64,000 bases of DNA from Adhaeribacter aquaticus DSM 16391 (GTDB taxonomy: Bacteria; Bacteroidota; Bacteroidia; Cytophagales; Hymenobacteraceae), in assembly GCF_000473365.1 (NCBI RefSeq), contig NZ_KI421517.1, positions 2,505,504-2,569,503 of the forward strand. Reading direction: 5' to 3'. How positions within the stretch are numbered: position 1 is the stretch's first letter; each line of letters opens with the position of its first letter. A program made the position numbers and the translations under genes. The notes under the pieces were generated by a model. The model made no database searches. It had not been told where the DNA came from and saw only the letters and a program-made list of their open reading frames with translations. Shown in pieces: positions 25,379 through 34,475 of the stretch.

Positions 25379-25421
25379 AAAATAAAAGCCTCATCCTTAA
25401 ACAGGATGAGACTTTTATTTT
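25379..25421. terminator. Bidirectional terminator
   Basis: 19-bp stem with one mismatch (25379-25397 with 25403-25421), core CTCATCCT/AGGATGAG, A/T-rich flanks, five-base loop. It separates the convergent DUF1080 gene and uvrA. Confidence 0.85.
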
Positions 25422-25446
25422 AAACTTAAAAAATCAGAACTCTTAG

Positions 25447-28254
25447 CTACACCAACTTCTCCTTTAAATAAGCAGCGGTAGCGTTATTCTCCAGTTTTAC
25501 CATTTCTTCCGGGGTACCTTCAAATAATAAATGACCACCGTTTATTCCCCCTTCCGGGCCCATATCTATAATCCAATCGGCGCATTTTACAATATCCATG
25601 TTGTGTTCAATAATAATGACCGAATTCCCTTTCTCGATCAAGGCATTAATAGCCGTTAGTAGTTTACTGATATCATGGAAATGCAAACCCGTGGAAGGTT
25701 CGTCAAAAATAAACAAGATGTTTTCGGAATGAGCAGTAGCCCCTTTGGTTAGGAAAGACGCTAATTTTACCCGTTGGGCTTCTCCCCCACTCAGCGTGTT
25801 AGACGATTGGCCTAACCGGATATAACCCAGACCCACATCATCCAATGGCTTTAACTTCTCTACTACCTTCGGCTGATCACAGAAGAAACCAATGCTATCA
25901 GCAATGGTCATATCCAATACATCGGCAATACTTTTCTCTTTAAACTTAATGTCCAGAATATCTTGTTTAAACTTCTGGCCATTGCAGCTCTCACAGGTTA
26001 GGTAAATATCGGCCATAAACTGCATCTCAATTTTTACCTGTCCTTCTCCCTGGCAAACGTCACAACGGCCACCTTCAATATTAAAGGAAAAATGAGAGGG
26101 TTTAAAGGCCCGTGCTTTGGCTAACGGCTGATCGGCAAATAAAGCCCGGATAGAATCGTAAGCCTTCACGTATGTTACCGGATTGGAACGCGATGATTTA
26201 CCAATCGGATTCTGGTCCACAAATTCTACGTGAGCAACCTTAGTATAATCGCCTTGCAACTTATCAAACTTACCGGTTGCATCTGCATGCCCACCTAAGG
26301 CTTTAGCTAAAGACGGATGTAATATTTTTTTAATAAGTGTGGATTTGCCTGATCCGCTTACGCCGGTTATTACCGTCATTACATCCAGCGGAAACTTTAC
26401 CGTTACGTTTTTCAGGTTATTTTCGCGGGCCCCTACAATTTCAATAGCATTGCGCCACTGCCTCCGGCGAGCGGGCACCGGCACCTCCAGCTTACCACTT
26501 AAATATTTTCCGGTATAGGTATCTTCCGATTTTAACATATCCTGATACGTACCCTGGAACATTAGATTTCCTCCACCCGATCCGGCTTCCGGACCTATAT
26601 CAATAATCTGATCGGCAATTTCCATCATTTTTTCTTCGTGCTCCACCACAATTACGGTATTGCCCATTTGCTGCAGCGAGCGTAATACCCCAATTAATTG
26701 CTCCGCATCTTTCGGGTGCAAACCAATACTAGGTTCGTCCAGAATATACATAGAGCCAACCAAAGCACTACCCAAAGAAGTAGCCAGGTTAATGCGCTGC
26801 GATTCGCCGCCCGACAAGGTAGAAGAAAGCCGGTTTAGCGTTAAGTAACCCAAACCTACCCGCACTAAATAACTTAACCGGTTAGCAACTTCAATCGCTA
26901 ACCGATCGGCTACAGCCATATCGTGCGCATCCAGCTGCAATTGCCTGAAAAACTCCAGCACGCCCGTTACCGGCAATAACAACAGATCAGTAATGCTTTT
27001 CCCGTCTACTTTTACATAAGAAGCATCCTTTCGCAAGCGGGTTCCCCGGCAATCGGGACAGGTAGTACGTCCGCGGTACCTGGAAAGCATTACCCGGTAC
27101 TGGATTTTATGAGATTGGGTTTGAATATGATCAAAGAACGCATTCAAACCATCAAAGTATTTATTACCGGTCCAAAGCAATTGCTGCTGCTCCGGCGTTA
27201 ATTCATTGTAAGGCCTATGAATGGGGAAGTCGAACCGGATGCCGTTTTTAATAAGTGGCCGTTGCCATTCGCTTTGTTTTTCGGTACGCCACGGCGCAAT
27301 TGCTCCTTCGTAAACCGACAGCGTTTTGTCCGGAATTACCAAATCTTCGTCGATGCCCAATACCGTACCAAAGCCTTCGCAACGCTGGCAGGCACCATAA
27401 GGGTTGTTAAAGCTGAAGAAGTTTACGTTAGGCTCCTCGAAAACCATTCCATCTAACTCAAAGCGGTCGGAGAACACCCGCGTTTCTGAACCCAGGTAAA
27501 TATGGCATTCGCCGTGCCCTTCAAAAAAGGCAGTTTGCACCGAGTCAGAAATCCGGAACTGCAAGTCCTCATCATCCTTCCGAACCACGGCTCTATCTAT
27601 CAGAATAAAAACCTGACCCGTAATATCAGCGGCACCGGCAGTTAGCAGGTCTTCTATAAATAAAGTCTGGTCGTCTGCATAAATACGGGAATACCCTTTC
27701 TGCAATAACAGATCTAACTCCTTAACTAAAGGGCGGTCGCCATCGGTTTGGAGCGGAGCCAGTATCATGACCTTGGTACCGTCTTCCAGCTTAAAAACAA
27801 AATCTACTACATCCGAAACCGTATCTTTTTTCACCTGATTACCAGAAACCGGGGAAATGGTTCTTCCGATCCGGGCAAAAAGTAATTTCAGGTAATCATA
27901 AATTTCGGTGCTGGTTCCTACGGTAGAGCGGTTATTTTTAATACTAACTTTTTGTTCAATGGCAATAGCCGGACTAATCCCTTTAATGTAATCTACATCG
28001 GGTTTGTCCATGCGGCCTAGGAACTGCCGGGCGTAGGAACTTAAGCTTTCCACGTACATCCGTTGGCCTTCGGCATAAAGCGTATCAAAAGCAAGCGAAG
28101 ACTTACCTGAACCGGAAAGGCCGGTAACTACAATAAATTTATTGCGCGGCAGCGCTACGCTTAAGTTTTTAAGATTATGTACCCGCGCTCCTTTGATGAT
28201 AATAAATTCCTTAGAATCGAGGGTATCTATATTTTGATCTGTATGTTGGGTCAT
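25447..28254 (-). CDS. uvrA: Excinuclease ABC subunit A
   Basis: 935 residues, standard. UvrA recognises bulky DNA lesions and loads UvrB in nucleotide-excision repair. Two ABC ATPase modules: the first has [20 protein letters not shown] (~45-64) and its ABC signature [12 protein letters not shown]; the second has [15 protein letters not shown] and [15 protein letters not shown]. Zinc-binding Cys pairs appear as [18 protein letters not shown] and the C-x2-C pairs in [18 protein letters not shown]...CESCNG. DEPS Walker B motifs occur in both halves. Whether this is the only uvrA copy cannot be told. Confidence 0.97.
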   Translation of the reverse strand: MTQHTDQNIDTLDSKEFIIIKGARVHNLKNLSVALPRNKFIVVTGLSGSGKSSLAFDTLYAEGQRMYVESLSSYARQFLGRMDKPDVDYIKGISPAIAIEQKVSIKNNRSTVGTSTEIYDYLKLLFARIGRTISPVSGNQVKKDTVSDVVDFVFKLEDGTKVMILAPLQTDGDRPLVKELDLLLQKGYSRIYADDQTLFIEDLLTAGAADITGQVFILIDRAVVRKDDEDLQFRISDSVQTAFFEGHGECHIYLGSETRVFSDRFELDGMVFEEPNVNFFSFNNPYGACQRCEGFGTVLGIDEDLVIPDKTLSVYEGAIAPWRTEKQSEWQRPLIKNGIRFDFPIHRPYNELTPEQQQLLWTGNKYFDGLNAFFDHIQTQSHKIQYRVMLSRYRGRTTCPDCRGTRLRKDASYVKVDGKSITDLLLLPVTGVLEFFRQLQLDAHDMAVADRLAIEVANRLSYLVRVGLGYLTLNRLSSTLSGGESQRINLATSLGSALVGSMYILDEPSIGLHPKDAEQLIGVLRSLQQMGNTVIVVEHEEKMMEIADQIIDIGPEAGSGGGNLMFQGTYQDMLKSEDTYTGKYLSGKLEVPVPARRRQWRNAIEIVGARENNLKNVTVKFPLDVMTVITGVSGSGKSTLIKKILHPSLAKALGGHADATGKFDKLQGDYTKVAHVEFVDQNPIGKSSRSNPVTYVKAYDSIRALFADQPLAKARAFKPSHFSFNIEGGRCDVCQGEGQVKIEMQFMADIYLTCESCNGQKFKQDILDIKFKEKSIADVLDMTIADSIGFFCDQPKVVEKLKPLDDVGLGYIRLGQSSNTLSGGEAQRVKLASFLTKGATAHSENILFIFDEPSTGLHFHDISKLLTAINALIEKGNSVIIIEHNMDIVKCADWIIDMGPEGGINGGHLLFEGTPEEMVKLENNATAAYLKEKLV

Positions 28255-28725
28255 GAGCTGTTTTGGTCTGAAACCATTCTAGTAATAACACCATTCCGGA
28301 CAAAAAGATTATTCTTTACTTAAACTTTTTGCACGTTTGGTAGCCTTCCGCTTATGTATACGTTTTACCTAAAAGAGCAGGCTCCTAGTTTAAACCACTT
28401 GCTGTAACACATTCTGGCCTACTTACTACTCTTTCAGATAAAGCTCACAAATTTACAGATAATTTCAGGTGTAGGGTAAAAATAAAAAGCACTTCCCTGG
28501 AGAAGTGCTTCTGAAGTCTATCCTAAAAGTGATTGGCCGCCCACCACCAATTTCTCTGCCCCTTGTAAGGCTGCTCTTTTATGGACTAATTAGAGCTACA
28601 CTACTTAAACTTAATCTAAAACTGTGCCAAATTACTTTGACATTTATCCTATACGCAAACTTGACAGCTTAGGTATTAGATTTAGGACTTTCCTACCGAC
28701 AGCACCACTACTTTGGAGCTAATAA
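28255..28725. other. Long intergenic region with an orphan minus-strand terminator
   Basis: No protein gene. It holds the uvrA leader and, at 28487-28510, a terminator-like hairpin whose T-run lies on the minus strand although no minus-strand gene precedes it within 500 bases. A short transcript from about 28700 to 28480 on the minus strand would be a candidate small RNA. The stretch 28530-28580 has the highest GC of the region (GGCCGCCCACCACCAA). Confidence 0.35.
28487..28510 (-). terminator. Orphan minus-strand terminator hairpin
   Basis: AAGCACTTC (28487-28495) pairs with GAAGTGCTT (28502-28510), loop of six. On the minus strand it is followed by TTTTTATTTTT. No open reading frame of convincing size feeds it. 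Confidence 0.6.
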
Positions 28726-28756
28726 TTTCGAGAAAAGAAAGGGACAACTATCTTTG
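28726..28756 (+). promoter_or_regulatory. Bacteroidota-type promoter of the THX gene
   Basis: TATCTTTG (28749-28756) is an exact TAnnTTTG box. TTTC at 28726-28729, 19 bases upstream, approximates the TTTG -33 element. It is 54 bases before the ATG. Confidence 0.6.
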
Positions 28757-28810
28757 TAACTGTATTTTATCAGAACCGTTAATTTTTTATTCACGCTTAA
28801 ATTGAAGACT

Positions 28811-28945
28811 ATGGGTAAAGGAGACGTAAAATCTAAAAAAGGTAAAATTGCCAAGGGTAGTTTCGGTAACAGCCGTAAACGCAGATCAAAAAAGAATAAT
28901 ACTACTAAAAACCAGGCACCTGCTGCACCTGCAGCAGCTAAATAA
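28811..28945 (+). CDS. 30S ribosomal protein THX (bTHX)
   Basis: Only 44 residues and easily missed. MGKGDVKSKKGKIAKGSFGN, then SRKRRSKKNN, matches the THX family start MGKGDxKxxxGKIxxGSxG. It is highly basic, as expected for a peptide filling a cavity in the 30S head. A short Ala/Pro tail (QAPAAPAAAK) follows, typical of Bacteroidota copies. It has a good promoter box 54 bases upstream and a perfect palindromic terminator 20 bases after its stop, so it is a single-gene unit. Confidence 0.9.
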   Translation: MGKGDVKSKKGKIAKGSFGNSRKRRSKKNNTTKNQAPAAPAAAK

Positions 28946-28964
28946 ACTGGCTGGAGTTTAAAAT

Positions 28965-28994
28965 AAAATCCCGTTTTAGCTAAAACGGGATTTT
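28965..28994. terminator. Perfect 30-base palindromic terminator
   Basis: AAAATCCCGTTTTAG joined to its exact reverse complement. Usable on both strands; it lies between the THX gene and the convergent MFS gene. Confidence 0.85.
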
Positions 28995-29026
28995 TCATTT
29001 TTAAAAAATAATAATGGTTAAAACAG

Positions 29027-30274
29027 TTAAAGTTGAAGCTTACGTAATTTGTCTGCTTTTAAAGCGGTAACACCAACCACAATTAAAGTCATACAACCCC
29101 CAAAAATAACCGAAGCCGCAGTACCCAATAATTTTGCGGTTGCCCCCGATTCGAAAGCACCAATTTCATTAGAAGAACCCACGAAAATATTATTAACCGA
29201 AGAAACCCGTCCCTTCATGTGTTCGGGAGTCAGGGTTTGCATTAAGGTTTGCCGGATGATAACGCTTATACTATCAAAGGCACCACTTAAGGCCAACAAA
29301 AGCAACGAAAACCAAAAGCTGGTCGAAAGCCCAAATAATACCATACAGATTCCAAATCCGGCTACACAGTAAAGCATTCTTTTTCCGGCATCCTTCCGCA
29401 TAGGAAAGTGGGTAAAATATACCGCCATCAGCACCGAACCAATGGCAGGCGCAGCCCGCAAAAAGCCAAGTCCTTGTGGGCCGGTATGCAAAATATCAGA
29501 AGCAAAAATAGGCAACAAGGCTACTGCGCCGCCAAACAAAACGGCAAATAAATCCAAAGTGATAGCACTTAATATTACCTGGTTACCAAAAACAAACCGC
29601 AGTCCGGAAAGCAGACTTTCTTTAATAGATATCTGTTCGGTGGTGGGAGGCAGCGGTTTAGCGCTGATAAGTAAAAAGAATATAGTAGCCAGGAAGGTTA
29701 AAAATACATCTACCCCATAAGAAGCTGTTATGCCCCAAAAGCCATAGAGTAATCCACCAATTGCGGGGCCTGCTACCGCAGCTCCCTGCCAGGTAGTTGT
29801 TGTCCAGCTAACGGCATTGGTATATAATTCGCGGTTGTTTATAATCTGGGGCATAAACGAAAATATAGCCGGACCTATGAAGCCACGGGCTATACCGCTT
29901 AAAAATATAACGGCATATATAGGGAATACGCCCTGCTCTTCCAAAATAGTGGTGGCATCTAACGTAAACAGCAGCAAGGCCACCGAACAAACCAGCAATA
30001 CAAGAACACAGGAAATTATTATTTTCTTGCGGCTGGTGTTATCCGCTACATGGCCGGCATACAAAGCCACCACAATAGAAGGAATAGCTTCGGCCAAACC
30101 TATTAATCCTAAAGAAAGCGGATCTTTTGTTATATCGTAAATCTGCCAGCCTACAATTACGCCCTGTATTTGCAGCGCCAGCGTCATGCACAAGCGGGCA
30201 GATATAAACAGCCTGAATTCGGGAATTTTTAAAACAGCATAAGGATCGTGAATGGGTGCAGCTTTGCTCTCCAT
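29027..30274 (-). CDS. MFS exporter (EntS/MFS_3-like)
   Basis: 415 residues with about twelve hydrophobic helices. The start IPEFRLFISARLCMTLALQI and the loop 2-3 motif GHVADNTSRKKIII (a variant of G-x-x-x-D-R-x-G-R-R/K) fit the transmembrane secretion-effector/enterobactin-exporter branch of MFS. The second half repeats the layout (MKGRVSSVNNIFVGSSNEIG). Likely a proton-driven exporter of a small molecule, substrate unknown. Stands alone; convergent with THX and divergent from a PorT-like gene. Confidence 0.88.
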   Translation of the reverse strand: MESKAAPIHDPYAVLKIPEFRLFISARLCMTLALQIQGVIVGWQIYDITKDPLSLGLIGLAEAIPSIVVALYAGHVADNTSRKKIIISCVLVLLVCSVALLLFTLDATTILEEQGVFPIYAVIFLSGIARGFIGPAIFSFMPQIINNRELYTNAVSWTTTTWQGAAVAGPAIGGLLYGFWGITASYGVDVFLTFLATIFFLLISAKPLPPTTEQISIKESLLSGLRFVFGNQVILSAITLDLFAVLFGGAVALLPIFASDILHTGPQGLGFLRAAPAIGSVLMAVYFTHFPMRKDAGKRMLYCVAGFGICMVLFGLSTSFWFSLLLLALSGAFDSISVIIRQTLMQTLTPEHMKGRVSSVNNIFVGSSNEIGAFESGATAKLLGTAASVIFGGCMTLIVVGVTALKADKLRKLQL

Positions 30275-30643
30275 GAAAAGTAAATTTAAGCTAACAAAAC
30301 TACGGATTAAGATTAAAAGTTACGTCCTATTTAAGGAAACAAGTTCTTTATACCCGAGTTGCCGGCAGCAAGAGCAGCCACTCAATTTTATTAAAGAACG
30401 TAAGTTCTCCCAGCTGCTAAGCTTTTTTATAAGTTATTGATTTAAAACATTTCCTGAAAACAAAATGAGTAAAAGCCTAAAAATAAAGGCAACTTGCTGG
30501 TTTATTAATATCTCCCTGTAAAAGAACAGCGATTAAAAAAATGCAATTTATTTGCTTGAAACTTTATGGCACTTGTGTAGTATAAAAAATACTTTCTGCT
30601 CAAGCAGGAGGTATAACGACCTAAATCTAACTTACATAATACT
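30275..30643. other. Divergent intergenic region
   Basis: 370 bases between the MFS gene (minus) and a PorT-like gene (plus). No convincing gene. Contains AT-rich stretches fit for two divergent promoters; AGGAGG at 30607-30612 is about 30 bases before the next ATG. Nothing else recognised. Confidence 0.4.
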
Positions 30644-31288
30644 ATGAAAAGAATTTTATTACTAACCATACTTTTATTTTGCGGCTTTATCAGCTTTTCG
30701 CAAAGGCGGGTTACCACTACTGCCCCCGTAAACCACAACCTGGAAGGCGAAGGTAGCAGCGCGCCCCGCAATGCCGGGTTTGGTATTAAGGGCGGTTTAA
30801 ATTTTGCCAACATTCACGGCGACCATACCGGAGCCTATCCTGAGTTAGACGGCTTCACCAGTTTTCATTTTGGAACTTTTGCTCAGTTTAGCCTGGGCAG
30901 TGCGTTTTCCTTACAACCCGAAGTTCTTTATTCCCAGCAGGGTTTTAAAACAAACAACATGCTAAACCGGCTGGATTATATAAATGTGCCTTTATTATTA
31001 GGTTTCCGGGTATTGGATAATATTACCATCCAGGCCGGTCCCCAGGCTTCTTTGCTCTTAACAGCAAAACAAGGCAGTACCGAAATTAACAAACAGCCAC
31101 ATTATAACAGTTTTGATTACGGATTAGCAGGTGGCATAGAAGGTCGACTAGCTATGTTTCGGCTAGGGGCTCGTTATAACCACAGCATAGGCGATGTGTT
31201 TAAAGATGGTCACCGGGTAGGTAATACACCAGTAACCAACATCAGAAATAATGTTTTTCAAGTTTACCTGGGTCTTGGCTTTCATTAA
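30644..31288 (+). CDS. PorT-family outer-membrane beta-barrel protein (copy 3)
   Basis: 214 residues. Signal peptide MKRILLLTILLFCGFISFSQ. GFGIKGGLNFANIHGDHTG (~46-64), FSLQPEVLYSQQGFKTN, LDYINVPLLLGFRV and IQAGPQASLLLTAK line up with the tandem pair at 6113/7098. It differs by a longer Thr/Pro/Asn linker after the signal (TTTAPVNHNLEGEGSSAPRN) and shorter mid loops. Predicted small outer-membrane barrel. It has its own terminator and no operon partners. Confidence 0.87.
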   Translation: MKRILLLTILLFCGFISFSQRRVTTTAPVNHNLEGEGSSAPRNAGFGIKGGLNFANIHGDHTGAYPELDGFTSFHFGTFAQFSLGSAFSLQPEVLYSQQGFKTNNMLNRLDYINVPLLLGFRVLDNITIQAGPQASLLLTAKQGSTEINKQPHYNSFDYGLAGGIEGRLAMFRLGARYNHSIGDVFKDGHRVGNTPVTNIRNNVFQVYLGLGFH

Positions 31289-31304
31289 TAAGCTTTAATT
31301 CTGT

Positions 31305-31344
31305 AAATAAGAAAGGCTGCACCAAAATGCAGCCTTTCTTATTT
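31305..31344. terminator. Bidirectional terminator
   Basis: Perfect 17-bp stem (31305-31321 with 31328-31344), core GAAAGGCTGCA/TGCAGCCTTTC, loop CCAAAA. Between a PorT-like gene and the convergent thioesterase. Confidence 0.88.
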
Positions 31345-31465
31345 ACCGGTTTATATTGCTGTATGAGCAAGGGCTCATTTGTTAAATAGGCTCCCAGTTA
31401 TACCTCCGGGGTAGTAAAGTTTCTATTTTGTTTCCTGATAAGAAAAATCACCGGACAATCTGTGG

Positions 31466-31981
31466 CTAAGACTTTTTAACCTGATGCTTTACCTCCTTAA
31501 CTCTTTCATAAAAACCATCCGGTTCATACATCACATCTCCCACATCCAGCTCATCTAATAAATCCATCAGCGTATCAGGGTGGTCGGTTGTTTTACCAGT
31601 TTCCAGATTCACAAAGCGCATAGTAGTCCAGAGCAGGGCCTTTAGTAAATTTCGCTCCTGGTTTAACATCGTCGCTTCAATTACCAGCGATGAATTATCA
31701 AAATGAATTATTTTGGTTTGCACCACTACCTGTTCACCCACCGCAGCAGGTCGCACATAAGCTATATGATGATTGGTTACAACCCAGCTCGCTTTCTGCT
31801 CCCGGGCTAGCGTCATTAGGTTTAAATCATAATAAGTTTGCGTATGTTCTTCCCGGGCATTTAAAAAATAATCCAGATAACGCACATTGTTCAGGTGCCC
31901 CTGGGGGTCACAATCCTGGACCTTAATAAATACAGTACTTTCGGGCGTTCGGGGAAGTGAGTTAGAGTAGTTTTCTGCCAT
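31466..31981 (-). CDS. Acyl-CoA thioesterase, hotdog fold (4HBT/FatA-like)
   Basis: 171 residues. VQDCDPQGHLNNVRYLDYFL (~22-41) is the hotdog-fold active-site segment with Asp and the L-N-N-x-x-Y start of the central helix. The sheet carries HHIAYVRPAAVGEQVVVQTK and ALLWTTMRFVNLETGKTTDH. It likely hydrolyses acyl-CoA or acyl-ACP thioesters in the cytoplasm; chain length cannot be read. A Lys-rich tail ends the protein. 58 bases before the next minus-strand gene. Confidence 0.85.
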   Translation of the reverse strand: MAENYSNSLPRTPESTVFIKVQDCDPQGHLNNVRYLDYFLNAREEHTQTYYDLNLMTLAREQKASWVVTNHHIAYVRPAAVGEQVVVQTKIIHFDNSSLVIEATMLNQERNLLKALLWTTMRFVNLETGKTTDHPDTLMDLLDELDVGDVMYEPDGFYERVKEVKHQVKKS

Positions 31982-32039
31982 GTTATTAGTGCCTCAGCGG
32001 TAAAATATTAGGATTAAAATATATACCTGCTCGCTTCAC

Positions 32040-32372
32040 TTACGTTAAATTTCGCCATTCTTGAGCTGCTTTGGTTCCGGCTTGCCTGGCTTCTACTTCG
32101 TATTTGTTGTTGTAATAGCCATTTCTATAAGATTCCAGCAAGTATAACCATAAGAATTTAAAGTACCCATTTTCCTTAAACTGCTGAACATGACACAGTT
32201 CGTGCGCTACCCAAGAGTGATCCTGAAGAAATTCTTCTTTTTTCACCCCACTCAAATGAATGGTTTTGCCCAGAACCATGGCTACGTTAGAAGTTTTCAA
32301 AATGATACGAGCTAGCCTTGCAAAAAAAGAATTTTCTTTAACCTTTAACTTAAGGTTTTCTAAATCTTCCAT
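32040..32372 (-). CDS. DUF4157-like protein with HELCH metal-binding motif
   Basis: About 110 residues from the ATG at 32372 (MEDLENLK); an in-frame ATG at 32387 is possible. SWVAHELCHVQQFKENGYFK contains H-E-L-C-H, the zinc-binding and catalytic motif of gluzincin-type peptidases, followed by a helix rich in aromatics and a second acidic motif YEVEARQAG with a candidate third-ligand Glu. It is much shorter than true peptidases, like the minimal DUF4157 proteins of Bacteroidota. Possibly a small metallopeptidase or a fold remnant. Confidence 0.7.
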   Translation of the reverse strand: MEDLENLKLKVKENSFFARLARIILKTSNVAMVLGKTIHLSGVKKEEFLQDHSWVAHELCHVQQFKENGYFKFLWLYLLESYRNGYYNNKYEVEARQAGTKAAQEWRNLT

Positions 32373-32641
32373 CCTTCTAGTAATCAATACAATAACTCCA
32401 CTTACTTAAACCATACATAAAACCGCCAAATATGAATTTTACAGGATTTTAAAAAAAATAATTAAAATTTGTAACCTTTTATATTTGGCACTTATTTTAG
32501 TTTTGCCTAACTTCATCATTAGAAAAAGACAACAAACCTCTTTTTTCGGAGAAATAAAATTAAGTTTCACCTAAAAAACTATCAACAGAACAGGGATTTA
32601 ACTCCAAAATAACCCTTAAGGTTACTTTATTAAGTTAAGTC

Positions 32642-33292
32642 GTGAAAAAGGAACACTTCATGAAAAATAGTATTTTATGTAGCTTAGCAGTTGTATCTTT
32701 AGCTTTATCTTTCTTTTTCGAAAGAACCCCAACTGCCCCAACAAAAGCTAATGCCGCTCACATTCAAACCGCCTCTTTATTCCCTACCGAAGAAACAACC
32801 TTTATTAAAGATATTAAAGAAGAAACTGCCCCGGTTTCTAACCCAGCTAAAAACCCCTCCTTCAAAGATTCTCTTCGGTATAACTATTACGCGCAAACTT
32901 TAGGTTTACGGGTTAATTATACTGAGAATACTGAGTTACTGGAAACCGTTTCTGATTGGATTGGTACTCCTTACCGGAGCGGGTCAAACACCAAAAGAGG
33001 CACCGATTGTTCAGGTTTTGTAACCCGGGTATACAAAGAAGTTTATGGTATAGATTTAAGCCGTAGCTCCCGGTCTATGTTTCATGATGTAAAACACATC
33101 AGCAAACGCGAGGTGAAAGAAGGCGACCTGGTTTTCTTCCGGAGAGGACCTAAGCAACCTATTTATCACGTAGGTATTTATTTAAAGAATGGCAAATTTG
33201 TGCATTCTGCCTCCAACGGAGGAGTTCGTATTAGCTCACTTAAAGATGCCTACTACAGCCGGAACTATTATGCTGCCGGTCGGGTAATTTAG
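32642..33292 (+). CDS. Exported NlpC/P60 peptidoglycan hydrolase
   Basis: 216 residues from GTG at 32642, or 210 from the ATG at 32660 (MKNSILC). A signal segment (SILCSLAVVSLALSFFFERT) is followed by a Thr/Pro-rich linker. Residues ~105-216 are a C40 peptidase: GTPYRSGSNTKRGTDCSGFV (catalytic Cys), VKEGDLVFFRR, and IYHVGIYLKNGKFVHSASNG (catalytic His). These endopeptidases cut the peptide cross-bridges of murein. It ends in a strong terminator and has no operon partner. A TATATTTG box lies at 32480. Confidence 0.9.
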   Translation: MKKEHFMKNSILCSLAVVSLALSFFFERTPTAPTKANAAHIQTASLFPTEETTFIKDIKEETAPVSNPAKNPSFKDSLRYNYYAQTLGLRVNYTENTELLETVSDWIGTPYRSGSNTKRGTDCSGFVTRVYKEVYGIDLSRSSRSMFHDVKHISKREVKEGDLVFFRRGPKQPIYHVGIYLKNGKFVHSASNGGVRISSLKDAYYSRNYYAAGRVI

Positions 33293-33308
33293 AATTTGTA
33301 CAAACCAT

Positions 33309-33346
33309 AAAAAAAGCCTGCTTGCTAAAACAAGCAGGCTTTTTTT
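33309..33346 (+). terminator. Rho-independent terminator
   Basis: Perfect 16-bp stem (33309-33324 with 33331-33346), core GCCTGCTTG/CAAGCAGGC, loop of six, T-run, right after the NlpC/P60 gene. Confidence 0.9.
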
Positions 33347-33495
33347 ATTTCTAAGGAATGCCTATATAGCACATCTTTCTGGAAAACTAACGCGTAAAAA
33401 GAGATTCACAAACGCAAATAATTAAGGCATTACAAAGTATATAAAAAAATATATACTTTCCTTCAAACGTTATGTAACTAATTATGAAATAGCTA

Positions 33496-33503
33496 TAGTT
33501 TTG
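33496..33503 (+). promoter_or_regulatory. TAnnTTTG -7 box upstream of the DUF1232 gene
   Basis: TAGTTTTG is an exact TAnnTTTG match, 46 bases before the ATG. The -33 element is not clear. Confidence 0.4.
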
Positions 33504-33548
33504 CAGTGATAGTTACGCAATCAGGAGAAAGAAGTAGAAATTAACATT

Positions 33549-34376
33549 ATGGAAAATCAAACTAATAAAGGCCGCAACATAGCCGAGTCGGGTATATTTA
33601 AAAAGTTCATGAACCAGGCCCAGGATTACATGAAAAAACCCCTCCGGGTAAAGGAGTTACTCCACGACGCCTATACAAAAGCTAGTGAGAAAAAAGACGT
33701 AGGTGCTATTGCCCAGGAAGTGTGGGATAGCCTGCAAACGTTAACCCGGATGATAAAAGCAGCCGTAACCGGTGAATACACTGGTATTCCTACCTCAACC
33801 ATTGTAGGTGGTATAGCCGTTTTAATTTATTTTTTAACACCAATTGATTTTGTTCCGGATTTTATACCTGTAATTGGTTTATTAGATGACGTAGCCTTAC
33901 TGGCCTGGTTTATGACCAGTATTAAGCACGAGCTGGATAAATTCGCCGAATGGGAAAAAGGCAATCAGGCTACCCAGGCAGCAGAACCTGGCGGAGTTGG
34001 TTTAGCAGCTACGCCCATTACTACTAATAAAGCGGATAACGAAGCCACTGCCAAACCCACTACCTCAGGCGCCTCCGATCCGGCCGCTACAACACCTAAG
34101 TATGAAGCGTATGAGAATCGGGACCCAAACATGCCCCCTACGCAGCCAGGCACTACTCCTACCAGGCAGGTGCCTTTATCTAAACCGGACGAGAAACCCG
34201 TAATTAAGGATTTTACGGCACATGATTTAGATACCTCCCAAACCCCAAATGATTCTGCCATACGGGCTGCTTCGTCGGGTTCTGGCGAGCCAAACGTACG
34301 GGCCGCTACTACCGACAGCACCCGCATCCCAAGCTCTAACAGCAGTGATGCCCGGACAGGCGGAAATGTTCGGTAA
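33549..34376 (+). CDS. DUF1232 (YkvA-like) membrane protein with disordered tail
   Basis: 275 residues. After a Lys-rich start, residues ~78-125 hold the DUF1232 signature: a hydrophobic segment IVGGIAVLIYFLTPIDFVPD followed by FIPVIGLLDDVALLAWFM, the Pro-Asp-x-x-P-x-x-G-x-x-D-D block. The last ~130 residues are Thr/Pro/Ser/Asn-rich and probably disordered (PTTSGASDPAATTPKYE). DUF1232 proteins are small membrane-associated proteins of unknown function. Starts with its own -7 box and ends with a terminator. Confidence 0.85.
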   Translation: MENQTNKGRNIAESGIFKKFMNQAQDYMKKPLRVKELLHDAYTKASEKKDVGAIAQEVWDSLQTLTRMIKAAVTGEYTGIPTSTIVGGIAVLIYFLTPIDFVPDFIPVIGLLDDVALLAWFMTSIKHELDKFAEWEKGNQATQAAEPGGVGLAATPITTNKADNEATAKPTTSGASDPAATTPKYEAYENRDPNMPPTQPGTTPTRQVPLSKPDEKPVIKDFTAHDLDTSQTPNDSAIRAASSGSGEPNVRAATTDSTRIPSSNSSDARTGGNVR

Positions 34377-34398
34377 GGAAATTATTTTCATCCATAAG

Positions 34399-34433
34399 GG
34401 CCGGATTTATTTATAAGTCCGGCCTCTTTTTTT
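34399..34433 (+). terminator. Rho-independent terminator
   Basis: GGCCGGATTTA (34399-34409) pairs with TAAGTCCGGCC (34414-34424) with one G-U pair, loop TTTA, then a T-run. Ends the DUF1232 gene. Confidence 0.8.
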
Positions 34434-34475
34434 GCGCCTAATTGTTTACTTTTGGGAATAATTCAGCAGGTATCC

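Noticed and set aside
28685-28693. Minus-strand GGAAAGTCC, like the P4 region of RNase P RNA
   Set aside because: The matching 3' conserved block (ACAGAA...GGCTTA type) is absent and the possible transcript is too short.
28708-28998. 96-codon minus-strand frame
   Set aside because: Covers the THX gene, its promoter and terminator on the other strand; not protein-like.
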